A stretch of 64,000 nucleotides of DNA from positions 48,691,096-48,755,095 of the forward strand of contig NC_080045.1 in assembly GCF_012489685.1 (NCBI RefSeq), given 5' to 3'. Position numbers and translations under genes: made by a program. The notes beneath the pieces were generated by a model that searched no databases, had not been told where the DNA came from, and saw nothing but the letters and a program-made list of their open reading frames with translations. The stretch is from Lotus japonicus. Taxonomy: Eukaryota > Streptophyta > Magnoliopsida > Fabales > Fabaceae. This document shows positions 1-11,289 of the stretch, piece by piece. The stretch's first letter is position 1. Each line of letters starts with the position of its first letter.

Positions 1-1580
1 GATTTAGCCTTAGGCATAGGAGGCTCATTTCTATTAGGTTTAGAATAGCCAATGTCATGCATTCCATTTCTGCTTACATTATAGATCATTGAAGCCATTA
101 AGCTTCTGTCTACGCTTTTAGCCAGGAATCTTTGAAAGGATTTTTCATATTTAGATTCATGTTTACTATCAGAGGCATCACAAGCAATTACTTCTTCTAA
201 CTTGGCAATTTGGTTCTTTAGCACAGAGTTAGAATTCACCAAAGCATGATTATCATTTTTCAAATCAGAAATAATTTTTTCATGTTCAGAAGGAGTCTTA
301 GAAGCAGCAGATAAATCCTTTTTCAACTTTTTATGCTTAGTCAATAAAGAGTTATACTTATCCATAATATCAGACAAAGCATGTTTTAGTTCAGAGGTTG
401 AGAAAGAAGCGAATACCTCATTTTCATCGTCTGAGTTAGGATCTTCTTCTGATGCTGAGTCAGAGTCAGTTGCATCCTTTGACTCTGCTCCTCTGTCTTT
501 GACAATAGCCATGAGTCCTTGAACTTCACCATTAGAGTCAACATCTTCTGACTCTGATTCGTCAAAAGTCACCATCAGACTTTTCTTTGTCTTGAAGTGC
601 TTCTTTGGCTTCTTGTCCTTTTTCAGCTTTGGGCAGTCACTCTTGTAGTGCCCTGATTCTTTGCACTCGAAACATGTGACTTCCTTGATTGATGACTTCT
701 TCTGGCCTGATGAGGATTCAGACTTTCCTTTGGCCTTTCCAGAGCCTTTGTACTTGCTCTGCCTGTGCTTCCAGATGCGGTTGAGTCTTTTGGAGATCAG
801 AGTCAGCTCATCTTCATCAGAATCTTCTGATGCTTCGTCAGATTCTTCTGCTTCAGCTTGAAGAGCTTTTGACTTCTCAGATTTAGCCTTCTCAGATTTG
901 GACTTCAAGGCTATAGATTTCTTCCTCAAATCCTGCATCTCTGAGCGCTTCAGCTCATGACATTTCAGTATGCTGATGAGTTCTTCTAAACTCATACGCT
1001 CAACATCTCTTGTAAGCTCTATTGAGGTCACTAAAGGCATCCTGCTTTCAGGAAGACTTCTGATGACCCTTATGACATGATCTTTTGTATTGTAGCTTTT
1101 GTTGAGAGGTCTTATTCCAGCTACCAGCAACTGAAATCTGGAAAACATATCCTCAATGGACTCATTTGGCTCCATGATGAAGGATTCATACTTCTGGATC
1201 AAAGACAGCGCCTTTGATTCCTTCACTTTCTTGTTTCCTTCATGAGACATCTTCAAAGATTCAAAGATGCACTTGGCGAACTCACGATCTGTAATCTTCT
1301 GGTACTCTTCATAGGAAATAGCACTAAGAAGAATAGCTCTAGCTTTGTGGTGCTGTGAGTAGAGCTTCTTTTGCTCAGCAGTCATCTCTGATCTGGAGAT
1401 CTTCTTGCCATCTGCATCAACTGGACGCTCATAGCCATCCACGATGATATCCTAGAGATCTGCATCAAAGCCCAGAAAGAAACTTTCTATTCTGTCTTTC
1501 CAATATTCGAATCTTTGACCATCGAACATGGGAGGCTTTGCATTGTAACCATCTTTTTGCATCTCATTGGTGGTAGCCAT
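1..1580 (-). pseudogene. Ty1-copia (Sirevirus-like) gag, partial, with premature stop
   Basis: This is the start of a copia retrotransposon gag-pol gene, read on the minus strand and running off the left edge of the window. The ATG is at 1580-1578, 73 bp inside the LTR end, and opens with MATTNEMQKDGYNAKPPMFD, the usual beginning of the copia gag (UBN2-type) family. A single CCHC zinc knuckle (CFECKESGHYKSDC) lies at about 674-632 and is followed by a Lys-rich and then a Ser/Glu/Asp-rich segment and a coiled coil, as in Sirevirus-type gags. A TAG stop at 1454-1452 (codon 43) falls in the ...DADL-stop-DII stretch, where the family normally has Trp, so this copy cannot make full-length Gag without readthrough. 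Downstream the frame appears open to position 1. Plus-strand ORFs here are shadows. Confidence 0.85.
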
Positions 1581-1640
1581 TTGTTTTTCACACCGGCCCG
1601 GATCACTGAACACTGTTAGGTGTGGTAATCAGAACTTGCG

Positions 1641-1650
1641 CTCTGATACC
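1641..1650 (-). other. Primer binding site (initiator tRNA-Met type)
   Basis: On the minus strand, just inside the LTR, the sequence reads GGTATCAGAG, part of the TGGTATCAGAGC site complementary to the 3' end of initiator tRNA-Met used by copia elements. It lies a few bases from the LTR end and so fixes the orientation: the LTR at 1654-2671 is the 5' LTR of a minus-strand element. Confidence 0.8.
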
Positions 1651-1653
1651 AAT

Positions 1654-2671
1654 TGAAGGTATGAAAAACGGTAGAAAGGGGGGGTTTGAATATCGTTTTC
1701 AGAATAAAACTTCCACCTTAAGATTTTAACAAATCTTTCGAGACAAATAAAGTGCTTAAGATAAGAGATAGAAAAGCACACAAGGATTTTATCCTGGTTC
1801 ACTTGATGAATCACTCAAGCTAGTCCAGTCCACCCGTTAAGGTGATTTCTTCCTTCTTAGAATGAAGGCAATCCACTAATCAGGTAATTGTTACAACTGC
1901 ACTTGAAACCTACAAGTGACTAACAATATACTGACTTAGCTCACACTAAGATTCACTCTCTTAGTCTTCTCTAGGATCCGATCAACCTTGATCTCCTAAA
2001 GGTAAACTAAACAACTGTTTAAGAAAGATTGTTTACAAAGAGATTGCTTCTGAAAAGCTTGTAGTAAACACAATGAATTCAAAGATGAAAGAATGCTTAG
2101 AAAGTTTGAGTATAGCTTGCGCGTGTGAGATTCTTCCAACCGCATCTTTCAATCTTCAGCCTCTATTTATACTCCAAGGATAGGGTTTGAACGCTGCATG
2201 GGAATGCTACCGTTGGAGGGCAGTTCTGGAATTTTCAGCTTCTACTGTGGCTGAGAATGTTAGGTAGGTCGTCAGGATAGTACATTTGCTTTTGTACTTT
2301 GGATAGTGACTTGACCTTTAACCTTATAGACTTCTGATCAGAGGAAAGCTTCGTGTTGGAACTTGTGAAGCTCGTTGATCAGAGTCAGAGGGAAGCATGG
2401 ATCCTCTGACCGTTGTACCTTCTGATTCTGAACTCAGAGGGAAGTACTTGGTCGTCAGTGCCATTTTGCTTCTGGACTTCAGAGTCTCCACTTTTCAGCT
2501 TCTGGATCTTCAGAGTCTTCTACACCATCAGAACATCTGAACCTTCAGAGTGTCTGGGTTGTCAGAACGTCTGGATCTTCAGAACTTCAAGTGACTGAGT
2601 TCATACTAAAATGTTAACTTGTAATCATCAAAACATAGAGTTGTACTACTCGATCAAAACTTGATCTTACA
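1654..2671 (-). mobile_element. 5' LTR of the minus-strand copia element
   Basis: This LTR is about 1018 bp and, read on the minus strand, begins TGTAAGATCAAG and ends ACCTTCA, so it has the usual TG...CA termini. A promoter-like TATAAATAG is present on the minus strand near 2171-2163, upstream of the PBS and gag. The Ser/Glu-rich reading frames inside it (for example 2413-2598) are by-products of repeated TCTGA/TCAGA motifs and are not genes. The five bases after the outer end (GCTAT, 2672-2676) are the candidate target duplication, but the partner copy is outside the window. Confidence 0.8.
2163..2171 (-). promoter_or_regulatory. TATA box of the copia LTR promoter
   Basis: TATAAATAG on the minus strand inside the LTR, followed downstream by the transcribed part of the LTR, the PBS and gag. 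The position within a roughly 1-kb LTR is normal for a U3/R boundary. Confidence 0.5.
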
Positions 2672-2676
2672 GCTAT

Positions 2677-4606
2677 ATTGTTGTAGATTATAACAAAAAA
2701 ATTCTGAGATGGGAGGGAGATGGGTAAGAAGTGAGAATTGAACCTTTATGAAAATGTTCAGAATGGCCTGGAGGTTGAGTTCCGTGATCTGTGGCAGGTA
2801 CTCCCTTTTTCTCTTACCACATTTCTCTGTATCGCTTTCGAGTAATTCTTTATGAGGTTGCTTGTTGTTGCTTCTGTGAAATATGCCTTAGTTTTACTTC
2901 CATTCCTAAAAAATTTAGTTTCATTTTGTTAAATGATATTATACAGTAGTAGACATAATTATGGTGCTTGAGTCATGTTGGCTAAATTGTGCATATTCTC
3001 AGCACACCTTTAATGTCATTCCACTTGGGTTCATTAGATTGATATTTCTCAGTCATATACTTTGTGCAATTTTATTGTGTTTTTGTTTCACCATTTTCCA
3101 TCTGAAAGCAAAACTTCCTTTTAAACTTTTCACTTCTTCCCAATCTTGTGCAAGAGTTATGTTTTGCATTAAGATGACTAAAAATAAGAAATATAAATTT
3201 ACACGATAAAACATAGTATAGTAATATGAAAACGATCATAGAAATAAAAATAATGGATACAACTAAATTATACTTTCATACACTTATATTCATTCATAAA
3301 TGTAAAGATCAAAATCCAAAATTTAAAATAAAACACCAAGCAGAAATAAAAACCGGTTAATGGACTATATAAATTTATAATGAAGAAAAATAGACTAAAT
3401 TATTGAAGAACATGCATAGGTTCACTATGATCAGCACACTACAACAAATAATATCGCCTATGGGTAATAAGGCGTGACCAACCTGAAACCATAGAAAAAT
3501 GCAAATATGTGAGAAAGAACAGTTGGAGAGAAGATTTGGTTGAATGATAAATCAAAGATAAGATGAATTAAGATGAGATAAAGAAGGAGATATACCATAA
3601 TCTTTGAAATTAGTGCAAAAATTGAAATAAGAAAAAAGGTTAACATGGAAAGCATGAGAATGCAAATTAACCATTTTAAAAAACTACCTCTGTCGCCATT
3701 GTATCTTTCTCAATTCAAAATTGTTACCTCCACTATCGCTAGGACCCAAAATGTTGGAACAACAACCGTAACATGTGGATATCAACATGGAGAAAATTAC
3801 TTTTTTTTTTAGAATGCGAATTGCAAAACAGTGTGATACAAAATAAACTATAAAAGGAGACATAAATCATTGATTCAAAAGAGATTGCAACAACTAAGCA
3901 ATTACTGGCAAAAGAGGATTTGGGTTTTGGTTATCACCGTAATTGAAAATTAACCGAATTAAAGTGATGATATGTAAGGAATATAATGCTATTTGAATGA
4001 AGACTGAAATTAAGGAATTTAAATTTCTCATATTTTAATTTAAAAAACTTCATTTTCAAGTTCTTTATTTTTAAATTTAATTTTTTTTATTGCAGACTAT
4101 TGTCTAATAAATTTCTCAAGTATTATTAGTTATTTAATTATTTTTCGTTTTTTATTAGTAGTTATTTAATTATTCCAATTTTTTTATCTCCAGTCCTAAA
4201 ATTAGAATTTCATATTGAGTTTAATTTCTTTGCACTAACGGTGTGCAAATTTAGAAATTAATTTTAGAACTAAAGGGAAATTCTAGATATATTTTAGAAT
4301 TAATTAATTTCTGTAAGCGACCAGTTAATTAATTTCTAAATAAAATTATTTTTAGAAATTTAATTTCTCAATTTATTTTAGAATTAATTAACGGGTCTTT
4401 GAAGGTTATAGTTACTTAGTTAGAATTACATAATTAACATTAAGATCGGGTAATTAATTTGAAAAAGATACCATAAATAAAAAAAGAAATAAATTAATCT
4501 TAAATTAAATTTTCTTCCTAATTTGAAACTAACGATGTTTATATTAGAAATAAAATTTAAATTGAAACTAATTTGTGAAGAAAAGCAATTAAATAATGAG
4601 AAAAAG
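2677..4606. other. AT-rich intergenic DNA with an orphan CACTA-like terminus
   Basis: No credible coding sequence is visible, and the short ORFs here are low-complexity. A CACTACAACAAATAATA string at about 3438 matches the start of a CACTA transposon, but no matching opposite terminus was found, so it is an isolated end or a chance match. Confidence 0.4.
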
Positions 4607-4771
4607 TTTGATGCACCGACGGTGTAAAGTTTTTTTACACCATCAACCAATCAGATTTCAAGGATGTGAGAAAATCTCTCTTTTCATTTAATTTCTTTAA
4701 TTGACATGTCACATCCTTGAAATCTGATTGGTTGACGGTGTAAAAAAACTTTACACCGTCGGTGCATCAAA
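4607..4771. mobile_element. Foldback MITE with about 70-bp inverted arms
   Basis: The two arms are near-perfect inverted copies: TTTGATGCACCGACGGTGTA at the left matches TACACCGTCGGTGCATCAAA at the right. Each arm also contains a second, smaller ACACC...GGTGT inverted pair and a shared CAACCAATCAGATTTCAAGG block. Only about 30 bp of A/T-rich sequence separates the arms. A single arm of the same family occurs at 30815-30882. No transposase is present, so it is a non-autonomous element of undetermined superfamily. Confidence 0.75.
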
Positions 4772-6151
4772 ATTAAACTCTTAAATAATACTAACTAAAG
4801 AATATATTTTTTTTGGTTATTTGTGGAAATAAACTAACTAAAGAATCTAACAGTCAATGAAAGATTGATTTTAAATTTTTATTGAATATTATTGTCTAAT
4901 AAATATATAATATTTTAATTTTATAAAATCCTTTTTAAAATATTTTATATATCATCATTTCGAATGTTAAGTATTTTTAAAATTAGTTATTAATTAAATT
5001 TATTTATTTTTAACTCAGAATTAATTAAAGTTGTTAATTTCTATGATTGCAATAATTGTTGTTAGTGAGATATGATAATGAATCCTTAGTTTGCAAATTT
5101 AATTGCTGAGTGACATATGTAGATGCCTTTGCTGGAGCTCCAATGGTTTTCTTTTTAGCTATTCAAGAAATCAAGTCGTTTACCATAACCAAAAACTGAT
5201 CTATTTACACTGAATTTATTTTTCAAAATATTTTGTTATTCCTGATTTCGTTTTTAAATATTATTTATATTACTAAATATTTAAATTAAGATTGTATTTC
5301 AAATTTTAATTTCAAAAAAGTACTTAATTCTATTCATTAATTTTAGAGATTTATCATTGTCATTAATTTGAATGAGGGAAAATTATTTATTAATGGTGAG
5401 TGTTTGAATTAGGAAATATTTATTTGATTTTTTTTTAAATTTCGACAAATATTAAAAATAAAAAAATGATGCTGAAAATTGAAAAAAGAATTCAATATTT
5501 AATTGATTTTCAAATATCCATTTGCTCATCGTACCCATTCTAATATATTAATAATTAAAATATAAAGTATCCCTTCCTATTTTGATGTGGCATATATTTT
5601 CAAATTTGTGATATTTTTTCTAAAATTTAATATATTTTTATAAACTATTTGAAGGAAAAAATTGGAAGGGCTGACGCAATTCAAAGTTGTTCTTAATTTT
5701 TCAATTCAGAATTTCAATAAACAAAAAGAATAGAAAACCCCCAAAAAATAAATAGAATAGTAGATTAATATACGTGAAAGAAGAAAAGATGAGGGAAAAG
5801 GAAGAAACTAAATATTTATTAATTTCAATTAAATTTTAAAAACATGATTAAGTCTATTCATTAATTTTAGGTATTAAAATTTCATAGGACATATTTTTTC
5901 TTATTAATTATTGGTATCTAAAATAGGAAATATTTATTTGGTTTGAATCTTTTTGGAAAAGAAATCAAAATGTATTTTTTGCATTTAATATAGTTATAAT
6001 TAAAATAAAAGTGATTTCAAATTTATTTTTTTATTTTTCGAATTTTTTACTATTGCTTGTAATTTTAGATATATTTTTAAAATAATTTAAATTATTCATT
6101 TTAATTTTGGTTTTTTATTGATATTAATTGTGAATATATTAATTTTTGATT

Positions 6152-6184
<33 letters not shown>

Positions 6185-6658
6185 GAGCGAATCGAAAGAC
6201 AATAAACCCAAAATAGGATCATATATCGTCAAATCAACATTGATAAAAAAACAAACCAACCAAGCAACTCTAATTGTACCGTTGCATGTAGTATAAGATC
6301 AGAGATAACAAAGCTTTGAACCAAAAACAATTTTGAAGAAGATTGATGAAAAAAAAAAGATATAAACATTGTGCATTAGAAAAAAGAAGAAAAAAAAATC
6401 TCAATTGTCAAGATGAAGGTATATAAGGAACAGACCTTTGGTCATTGCATGTTAATGGGGAAAAGATGAGCAACGAAGATAACTTTTTTCTCCATGTTAT
6501 GAGAGAAAAAAAAAAATACAATCATGTATTAAATAGGGTGATAGAGTGTCATCTGTTGAAAAAAATTTCTCAATAGAAGATAAACACCTAAATCTCTTCT
6601 CCCTCTTTTGGTATGATCCGTTTTTTTCTTCCTCGCACTGTGTATTGCACACTTATGT
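4772..6658. other. Very AT-rich intergenic DNA
   Basis: There is no gene-like signal. Repeated A/T runs and a (TA)n microsatellite near 6155-6180 account for most of the sequence. Confidence 0.5.
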
Positions 6659-6679
6659 CACTACAAGAAAATAGGGGCT

Positions 6680-7010
6680 TAGCGGCGGTTGAAAGTAGGA
6701 CCGACGGCGGTTAAAACCGCCGCTAAAAATGACTCCCGGCGGTTGGCCAACCGCCGCCAAGTTGAGCGTCGCGGACATATTTACCGGCGGTTGGGGCAAC
6801 CGCCACGTAATCTGCCGTAAAATATTTTGCGGCGGTTGGAACCGTCGCCAAAAGGACTGGCTTAATGCTATTAACTGTTAGGATTGACGGCGGTTTCAAC
6901 CGCCGCAAAAGAACTTGAATATTTAGGGGCGGTTCCAACCGCCGGCAACACAAAATACGTGTTCAATTGTTTCTGGACCTAGCGGCGGTTTTAACCGCCG
7001 CCAAAATCCA
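6680..7010. repeat. Left subterminal GGCGGTT/AACCGCC array of the CACTA element
   Basis: About eight short palindromic units in which GGCGGTT faces AACCGCC across 0-5 bp, with irregular spacing. They are much more GC-rich than the flanks. The same units recur near the right end (9670-9790), as expected for CACTA subterminal protein-binding repeats. Confidence 0.75.
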
Positions 7011-7298
7011 GAAATTTAATGTTTTTTCCTTTTTTTTTTAACCTGCTTTATAATTTTCTTTACATAATAAATTAATCAACAAAGGGTAAAAATGTTGTGC
7101 CAAAGAAATCTATACAATCACCAAATACATGCATAAGCATATATATCCATCAATTTTTCACAATGAAGCTTAGAGTGCTTAACACAAATCCAAAATATAA
7201 GTTATGTTCCACCAAAAGGAAACTAACACAATGATATTTTCCACACATGGTCTACGAAGTACATAACATGAAAATTGAAAAATCTAAATAGTCTTTTG

Positions 7299-7936
7299 TT
7301 ATGGTGCTCCTTGATCTTGAAACATGACTAGAGGAGGAAGACGACCTCGTTTCTCTCGGTGATTCCAAGTTAACAACCTGAAATTAAAAAGAAATTATAG
7401 AGTAAGTGAAAGCTATACTAGATTTGGTGTTTAAGTTTTATGCCTTGTAACTCATTAAAAACACGTTCTATTGTGTTAAAAGCCACTTAAAATAAAGCCT
7501 ACGTATTCTGAAAGTGATGAGGATTGAGGAGAATTCATAGACAAAGACTAAACGATTTCAATAGAATATAACATATTTATCAGACTTGAAGGATCCGCTC
7601 ATTGACACCTCAACAAGAGCAATCAAATAATCATTTACAAAAACTGCAGGTCCAGAAATGTGCAGATATGATGCATGTGCAATTAAGAAACTAAGTACTA
7701 TTATATTGCTCAGCATAGACATAGTGACCACTTCAGATTTATTTCCTAAGCAAGTCTATACACATATGACATAAAAATAAAAATGTTTAGCAAATTTAGT
7801 ATAAATTTCTTTACCCCATTTTTTTATGAACTTGCATAAGGAAAGCAAGTTGTTCCTTCAAAACATCTATCTCAGCAACTTGTGCTTTTAAAGCATCATC
7901 TTCAACAGCTTTTCCTTTAGAGATTGAAACGACTTT
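7299..7936 (-). pseudogene. 3' end of a CACTA-encoded protein (coiled-coil C-terminus)
   Basis: Two minus-strand exons join in frame. Exon 7936-7815 has an AG acceptor at 7938-7937 and a GTAAAG donor at 7814 and encodes a coiled coil with KAQVAEIDVLKEQLAFLMQ. Exon 7377-7299, after a CAG acceptor, encodes a short basic tail ending FQDQGAP and a TAA stop. The first exon ends in phase 2 and the join keeps the frame. This resembles the C-terminus of the TNPA/Transposase_24-like proteins of plant CACTA elements, but that family assignment is inference. The upstream part of the gene is missing, so no full product is expected. Confidence 0.5.
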
Positions 7937-8993
7937 CTACTCTGAATCAAAAGAAGAAGAAAAAATCACTACAAAAACTTATACAAGTCTATATAATTCA
8001 AATTCAAATGCTCTACAAAAGCACATAGCATCTTTCCATGTAGATGATCATTGTGTACATTTTCATGATATGAAGGACCAGATTAGCCAGAATAAATAAC
8101 ACTACTAGGCATAGTAAGATTAACTTATAGATGTGCATCTTCCCACCCAAAGTGGATATTTTATTATCTTCAAACTTACCTTACGGTATTTAGGATTTGA
8201 ATCAGATGCTAATCTTGTTCACAGATAAAAATTAAAGTTGCTACTTGCTGCCTATTCTTTAAAAAAAGCTCATCAGCACTCCAATAAAAAACTAAAGGGC
8301 AGCCATATAACCTGAGACAGAGAAACCATTCACATGCTTTATCATTAGTGTACATAACATGTCAAAGAAACCACCCACAACACAGAGAAATCAATCCCAG
8401 TTGATATACATGTTCCAGTTATGATATTACACATGAGCAATGCATTTCTTGGGAAAAATTCTAAACTCATACCAAAAAAACTAAGTTAGATCTTCATTTT
8501 CTTCCTAATTAGACAAAAAAAGATAATTCCTAGAGAAAACCAGTAATTGAATTCTGAAACAAAAACAATTGAACAAATGAATACTGAAGTAGAAAATGAA
8601 AGCCAAGATTGATAACTAACCAACCATGCTAACAGGGGATAAAGAGAAGACTGATGTTACCATAAACATTGGATTCTATCTGTAGAAAGTTGTATATAAC
8701 ACACCCATGTATTGTAAAGAAGACTGATGGCTATTAGTTTAGATAAATTCAAATAAATTTTCGATTCACCTATGTATTGTATCAAACCTGCTACCTGCAG
8801 AGCCAATAACCCAACCAATCCTAGACCCCAGTTCCCTTTGTTCCCCATTCCATAAACTTACTAGTAATTCTCAAACCAAAACGCATCAATCAACCATGAA
8901 AATTTTATTCTTTCTTCTTTCATGTAACAAAGTAAATATAATCTAAAGAAAAAAGCATAATTCCAAAAGGGATTTCAAGTTTCAACGAGATAC

Positions 8994-9050
8994 CTCATCG
9001 TAATCCTTCTTATCGGACTGGGGTTTCTTCAAAGGCTTAGCTTTTCCACC
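8994..9050 (-). pseudogene. Captured TMA7-like exon inside the CACTA element
   Basis: On the minus strand the exon reads GGKAKPLKKPQSDKKDYDE followed by a GT donor (GTATCT). This is nearly identical to the N-terminal conserved block of plant TMA7 (translation machinery-associated protein 7, a small ribosome-associated factor of about 64 aa), which starts MSS-Q-GGKAKPLKQP. The expected AG acceptor just before the GG is replaced by TG, so the exon may not be spliced normally. No remainder of TMA7 is seen nearby. The match is from memory of the family and not from a search. Confidence 0.55.
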
Positions 9051-9639
9051 AACAAGTCCAAAAACACGAGACGAAAACCAATCAATCAGATAAGTTCGCA
9101 AAATCAATATCCATAATCCTAATTAACAGATTTAAATGTCAGGCCTATGAATTTGTAAAAGAGAAATAGGAAAAAAAAACTATGAGAGGGATTGGAGAAA
9201 CCCTAACCTTCTCAAGTGGATCAATCAAGCCATGGGAGAGTCAGTGCCTTTCCTCCTTCTTTGTTAGGAGCAGATCGAGAAGCAGAATCACTAGAGTGGG
9301 TCTTGTTCCCCAAATTCAAAGAGAGGAGAGTAAGGGATATATGCCGTGAGAGAAATCTAAGCAGATTTGAGAGAAAGAGATGCGAGACATGTGAGAAAGA
9401 GATGAACACACATACCAGGAGAACCGTGAGCAAGATGTGAGAAAGAGATGCAGGAGCTTGGTGAGCCCTCACAATGAGGAAGAAGAAGCATGAAGGTGAG
9501 TTGTGTTCCTGGTGAGTGAGATACGATTGTGAGAACTCAGAAATTTAGGGTCAAATTGAGCGTGAATGAAATACTTGGAGGGAACTGAAAATCATTTGCG
9601 GGTGGGTTCGATTGGGGGAAATTAGGGTCGGCCCTTGGC

Positions 9640-9800
9640 AACCGTCGATATAATAAGCAGTAATATTAGCGGCGGCGGTTGTAACCGCAGCAAATAGTGC
9701 GTTTTTTAAAAAGGAGCGACGGCGGTTGGCCATCCGCCGCGAAATATTGCGTTTTAAAAAGGACCGACGGCGGTTGGGCCAACCGCCGTGAAATTTTGGC
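9640..9800. repeat. Right subterminal array of the CACTA element
   Basis: Three GGCGGTT/AACCGCC-type units lie just inside the right terminus and mirror the larger array at 6680-7010. Confidence 0.65.
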
Positions 9801-10091
9801 CACTAAGTTGCTGTTTTGGTGTAGTGTGTGCTTGAGACAATTTATAGCACTCTTATAAAAAAATTGATATCATGGTCAATCTATAAAAAAATTGTCTTAA
9901 ATTACCATAATTAAATTATATGTGCACAATTGACAGCATCATAATACAAAAAATTAAGAACTCATGGTCAATTTAAAAGATTTTATCTTAAATTACTATA
10001 ATTAAAGAGATGAGAAGTTTATTTTGATACAAAATCATGCTCATCTATTATCTATATCTAAAAAAATTAAGAACTCATGGTCAATATTTTT

Positions 10092-10174
10092 TTGTTACAT
10101 TGGAAAGATAAATTGCACCCGCCAGAAATCGATCCATGTACCTCCCACCACTTGAGCTATCCTACGGGGACACT
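10092..10174 (-). mobile_element. tRNA-derived SINE-like insert, copy 1
   Basis: Read on the minus strand there is an A-box-like TAGCTCAAGTGG and a B-box-like GATCGATTTC, followed by a short unique tail and an A-run (AACAAAAAAA). The length is about 83 bp. The insert is duplicated with its flanks at 10304-10387. Confidence 0.5.
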
Positions 10175-10303
10175 CATGGTCAATATAAAAGATTTTATCT
10201 TAAATTACTATAATTAAAGAGATGAGAAGTTTATTTTGATACAAAATCATGCTCATCTATTATCTATATCTAAAAAAATTAAGAACTCATGGTCAATATT
10301 TTT

Positions 10304-10387
10304 TTTGTTACATTGGAAAGATAAATTGCACCCGCCAGGAATCGATCCATGTACCTCCCACCACTTGAGCTATCCTACGGGGACACT
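10304..10387 (-). mobile_element. tRNA-derived SINE-like insert, copy 2
   Basis: This is the same element as at 10092-10174, with B box GATCGATTCC. It was copied as part of the 213-bp tandem duplication and is not an independent insertion. Confidence 0.5.
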
Positions 10388-11038
10388 CATGGTCAATATA
10401 AAAGATTTTATCTTAAATTACTATAATTAAAGAGATGAGAAGTTTATTTTGATACAAAATCATGTTCATCTATTATCTATATCTAAAAAAACCTTTTTAG
10501 ACAAAATATTCACAAATATTGTATTTTTTATATATGATGGATTTTTGTTCAACATTTGGTTTTAAGATACAAAAATTAAATGTAGATTTAGTAGTGTTTT
10601 AAAAAATATGGATTTCAAAGTTAAGAATTATATGTACACAATTTATAGCATCATAATAAAAAAATTTAAGAACTCATGGTCAATTTAAAAGATTTTATCT
10701 TAAATTACTATAATTAAAGAGATGAGAAGTTTATTTTGATACAAAATCATGCTCATATATTATCCATATTTAAAACAAATTAAGAACTCATGGTCAATAT
10801 AAAAGATTTTATCTTAAATTACTTTAATTAAAGAGATGAGGAGTTTATTTTGATACAAAATCATGTTCATCTATTATCTATATCTAAAAAAACCTTTTTA
10901 GATAAAATGTTCACAAATATTGCACTTTTTTATATATGATGGATTTTTATTCAATATTTTGTTTTAAGATACAAAAGTTAAATGTAGATTTAATCAATAT
11001 CAATATCAATATCAATATATATTAGAAAAGAAGAACTT

Positions 11039-11100
11039 CCATAGTGACGTGTCAGCACTAGATTAATTCTTAGTGACGTGTCAGCACTAGATTAATTCTC
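11039..11100 (+). repeat. Tandem duplication of a 29-bp block near the Helitron 5' end
   Basis: TAGTGACGTGTCAGCACTAG followed by ATTAATTCT occurs twice in direct succession. Plant Helitrons often carry CACGTGTC-type motifs at this distance from the 5' end. Confidence 0.6.
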
Positions 11101-11289
11101 ATAAAAAATATTCTACGTGTCAATTTGTTAGAGGATATAATTTTCAATTGATATATGTTTTAATTTTATATATTCTAACCTAATTAATTGATATTATTTT
11201 AGAAGATATAAGTTTCAATTGATATATGTTTTAATTTTAAATATTCTAAAATAATTTATTGATATTATTTTAAAAGATAAGATTTTGTC

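Larger units (their letters stand above)
6659..9826 (-). mobile_element. Non-autonomous CACTA (En/Spm) transposon, 3.17 kb
   Basis: Terminal inverted repeats CACTACAAGAAAA (left) and the reverse complement of TTTTGGTGTAGTG (right) are bounded by a 3-bp target duplication TGT (6656-6658 and 9827-9829). Both subterminal zones carry arrays of GGCGGTT...AACCGCC palindromic units: about eight between 6680 and 7010 and three between 9670 and 9790. These are the kind of sites bound by the TNPA-type protein. The interior holds only the last two exons of a minus-strand element gene and a captured host exon, so mobility would depend on a transposase encoded elsewhere. Confidence 0.85.
9950..10993. repeat. 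Local tandem repeat array (213-bp and about 400-bp periods)
   Basis: The motif ACTCATGGTCAAT recurs at about 9960, 10073, 10172, 10286, 10385, 10671 and 10787. The block between 9960 and 10385 is two copies of a 212-213-bp unit, each containing the same SINE-like insert. A longer block (from TTTAGACAAAATATTCAC at about 10498 to AAGTTAAGAA near 10626) is repeated from about 10897, where the second copy is split by the Helitron at 10994. All ORFs here are noise. Confidence 0.75.

Noticed and set aside
661..861. Plus-strand ORF of 66 codons
   Set aside because: It is the antisense of the copia gag Ser/Glu-rich region, which has clear family motifs on the minus strand.
6723..6953. Minus-strand ORF in the CACTA left end
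   Set aside because: It runs through the GGCGGTT/AACCGCC subterminal repeats, so the apparent Leu/Arg-rich peptide is a by-product of the repeats.
9216..9472. Overlapping ORFs on both strands near the CACTA right end
   Set aside because: Composition follows GAGAGA-rich sequence, with no recognisable domain and no splice context.
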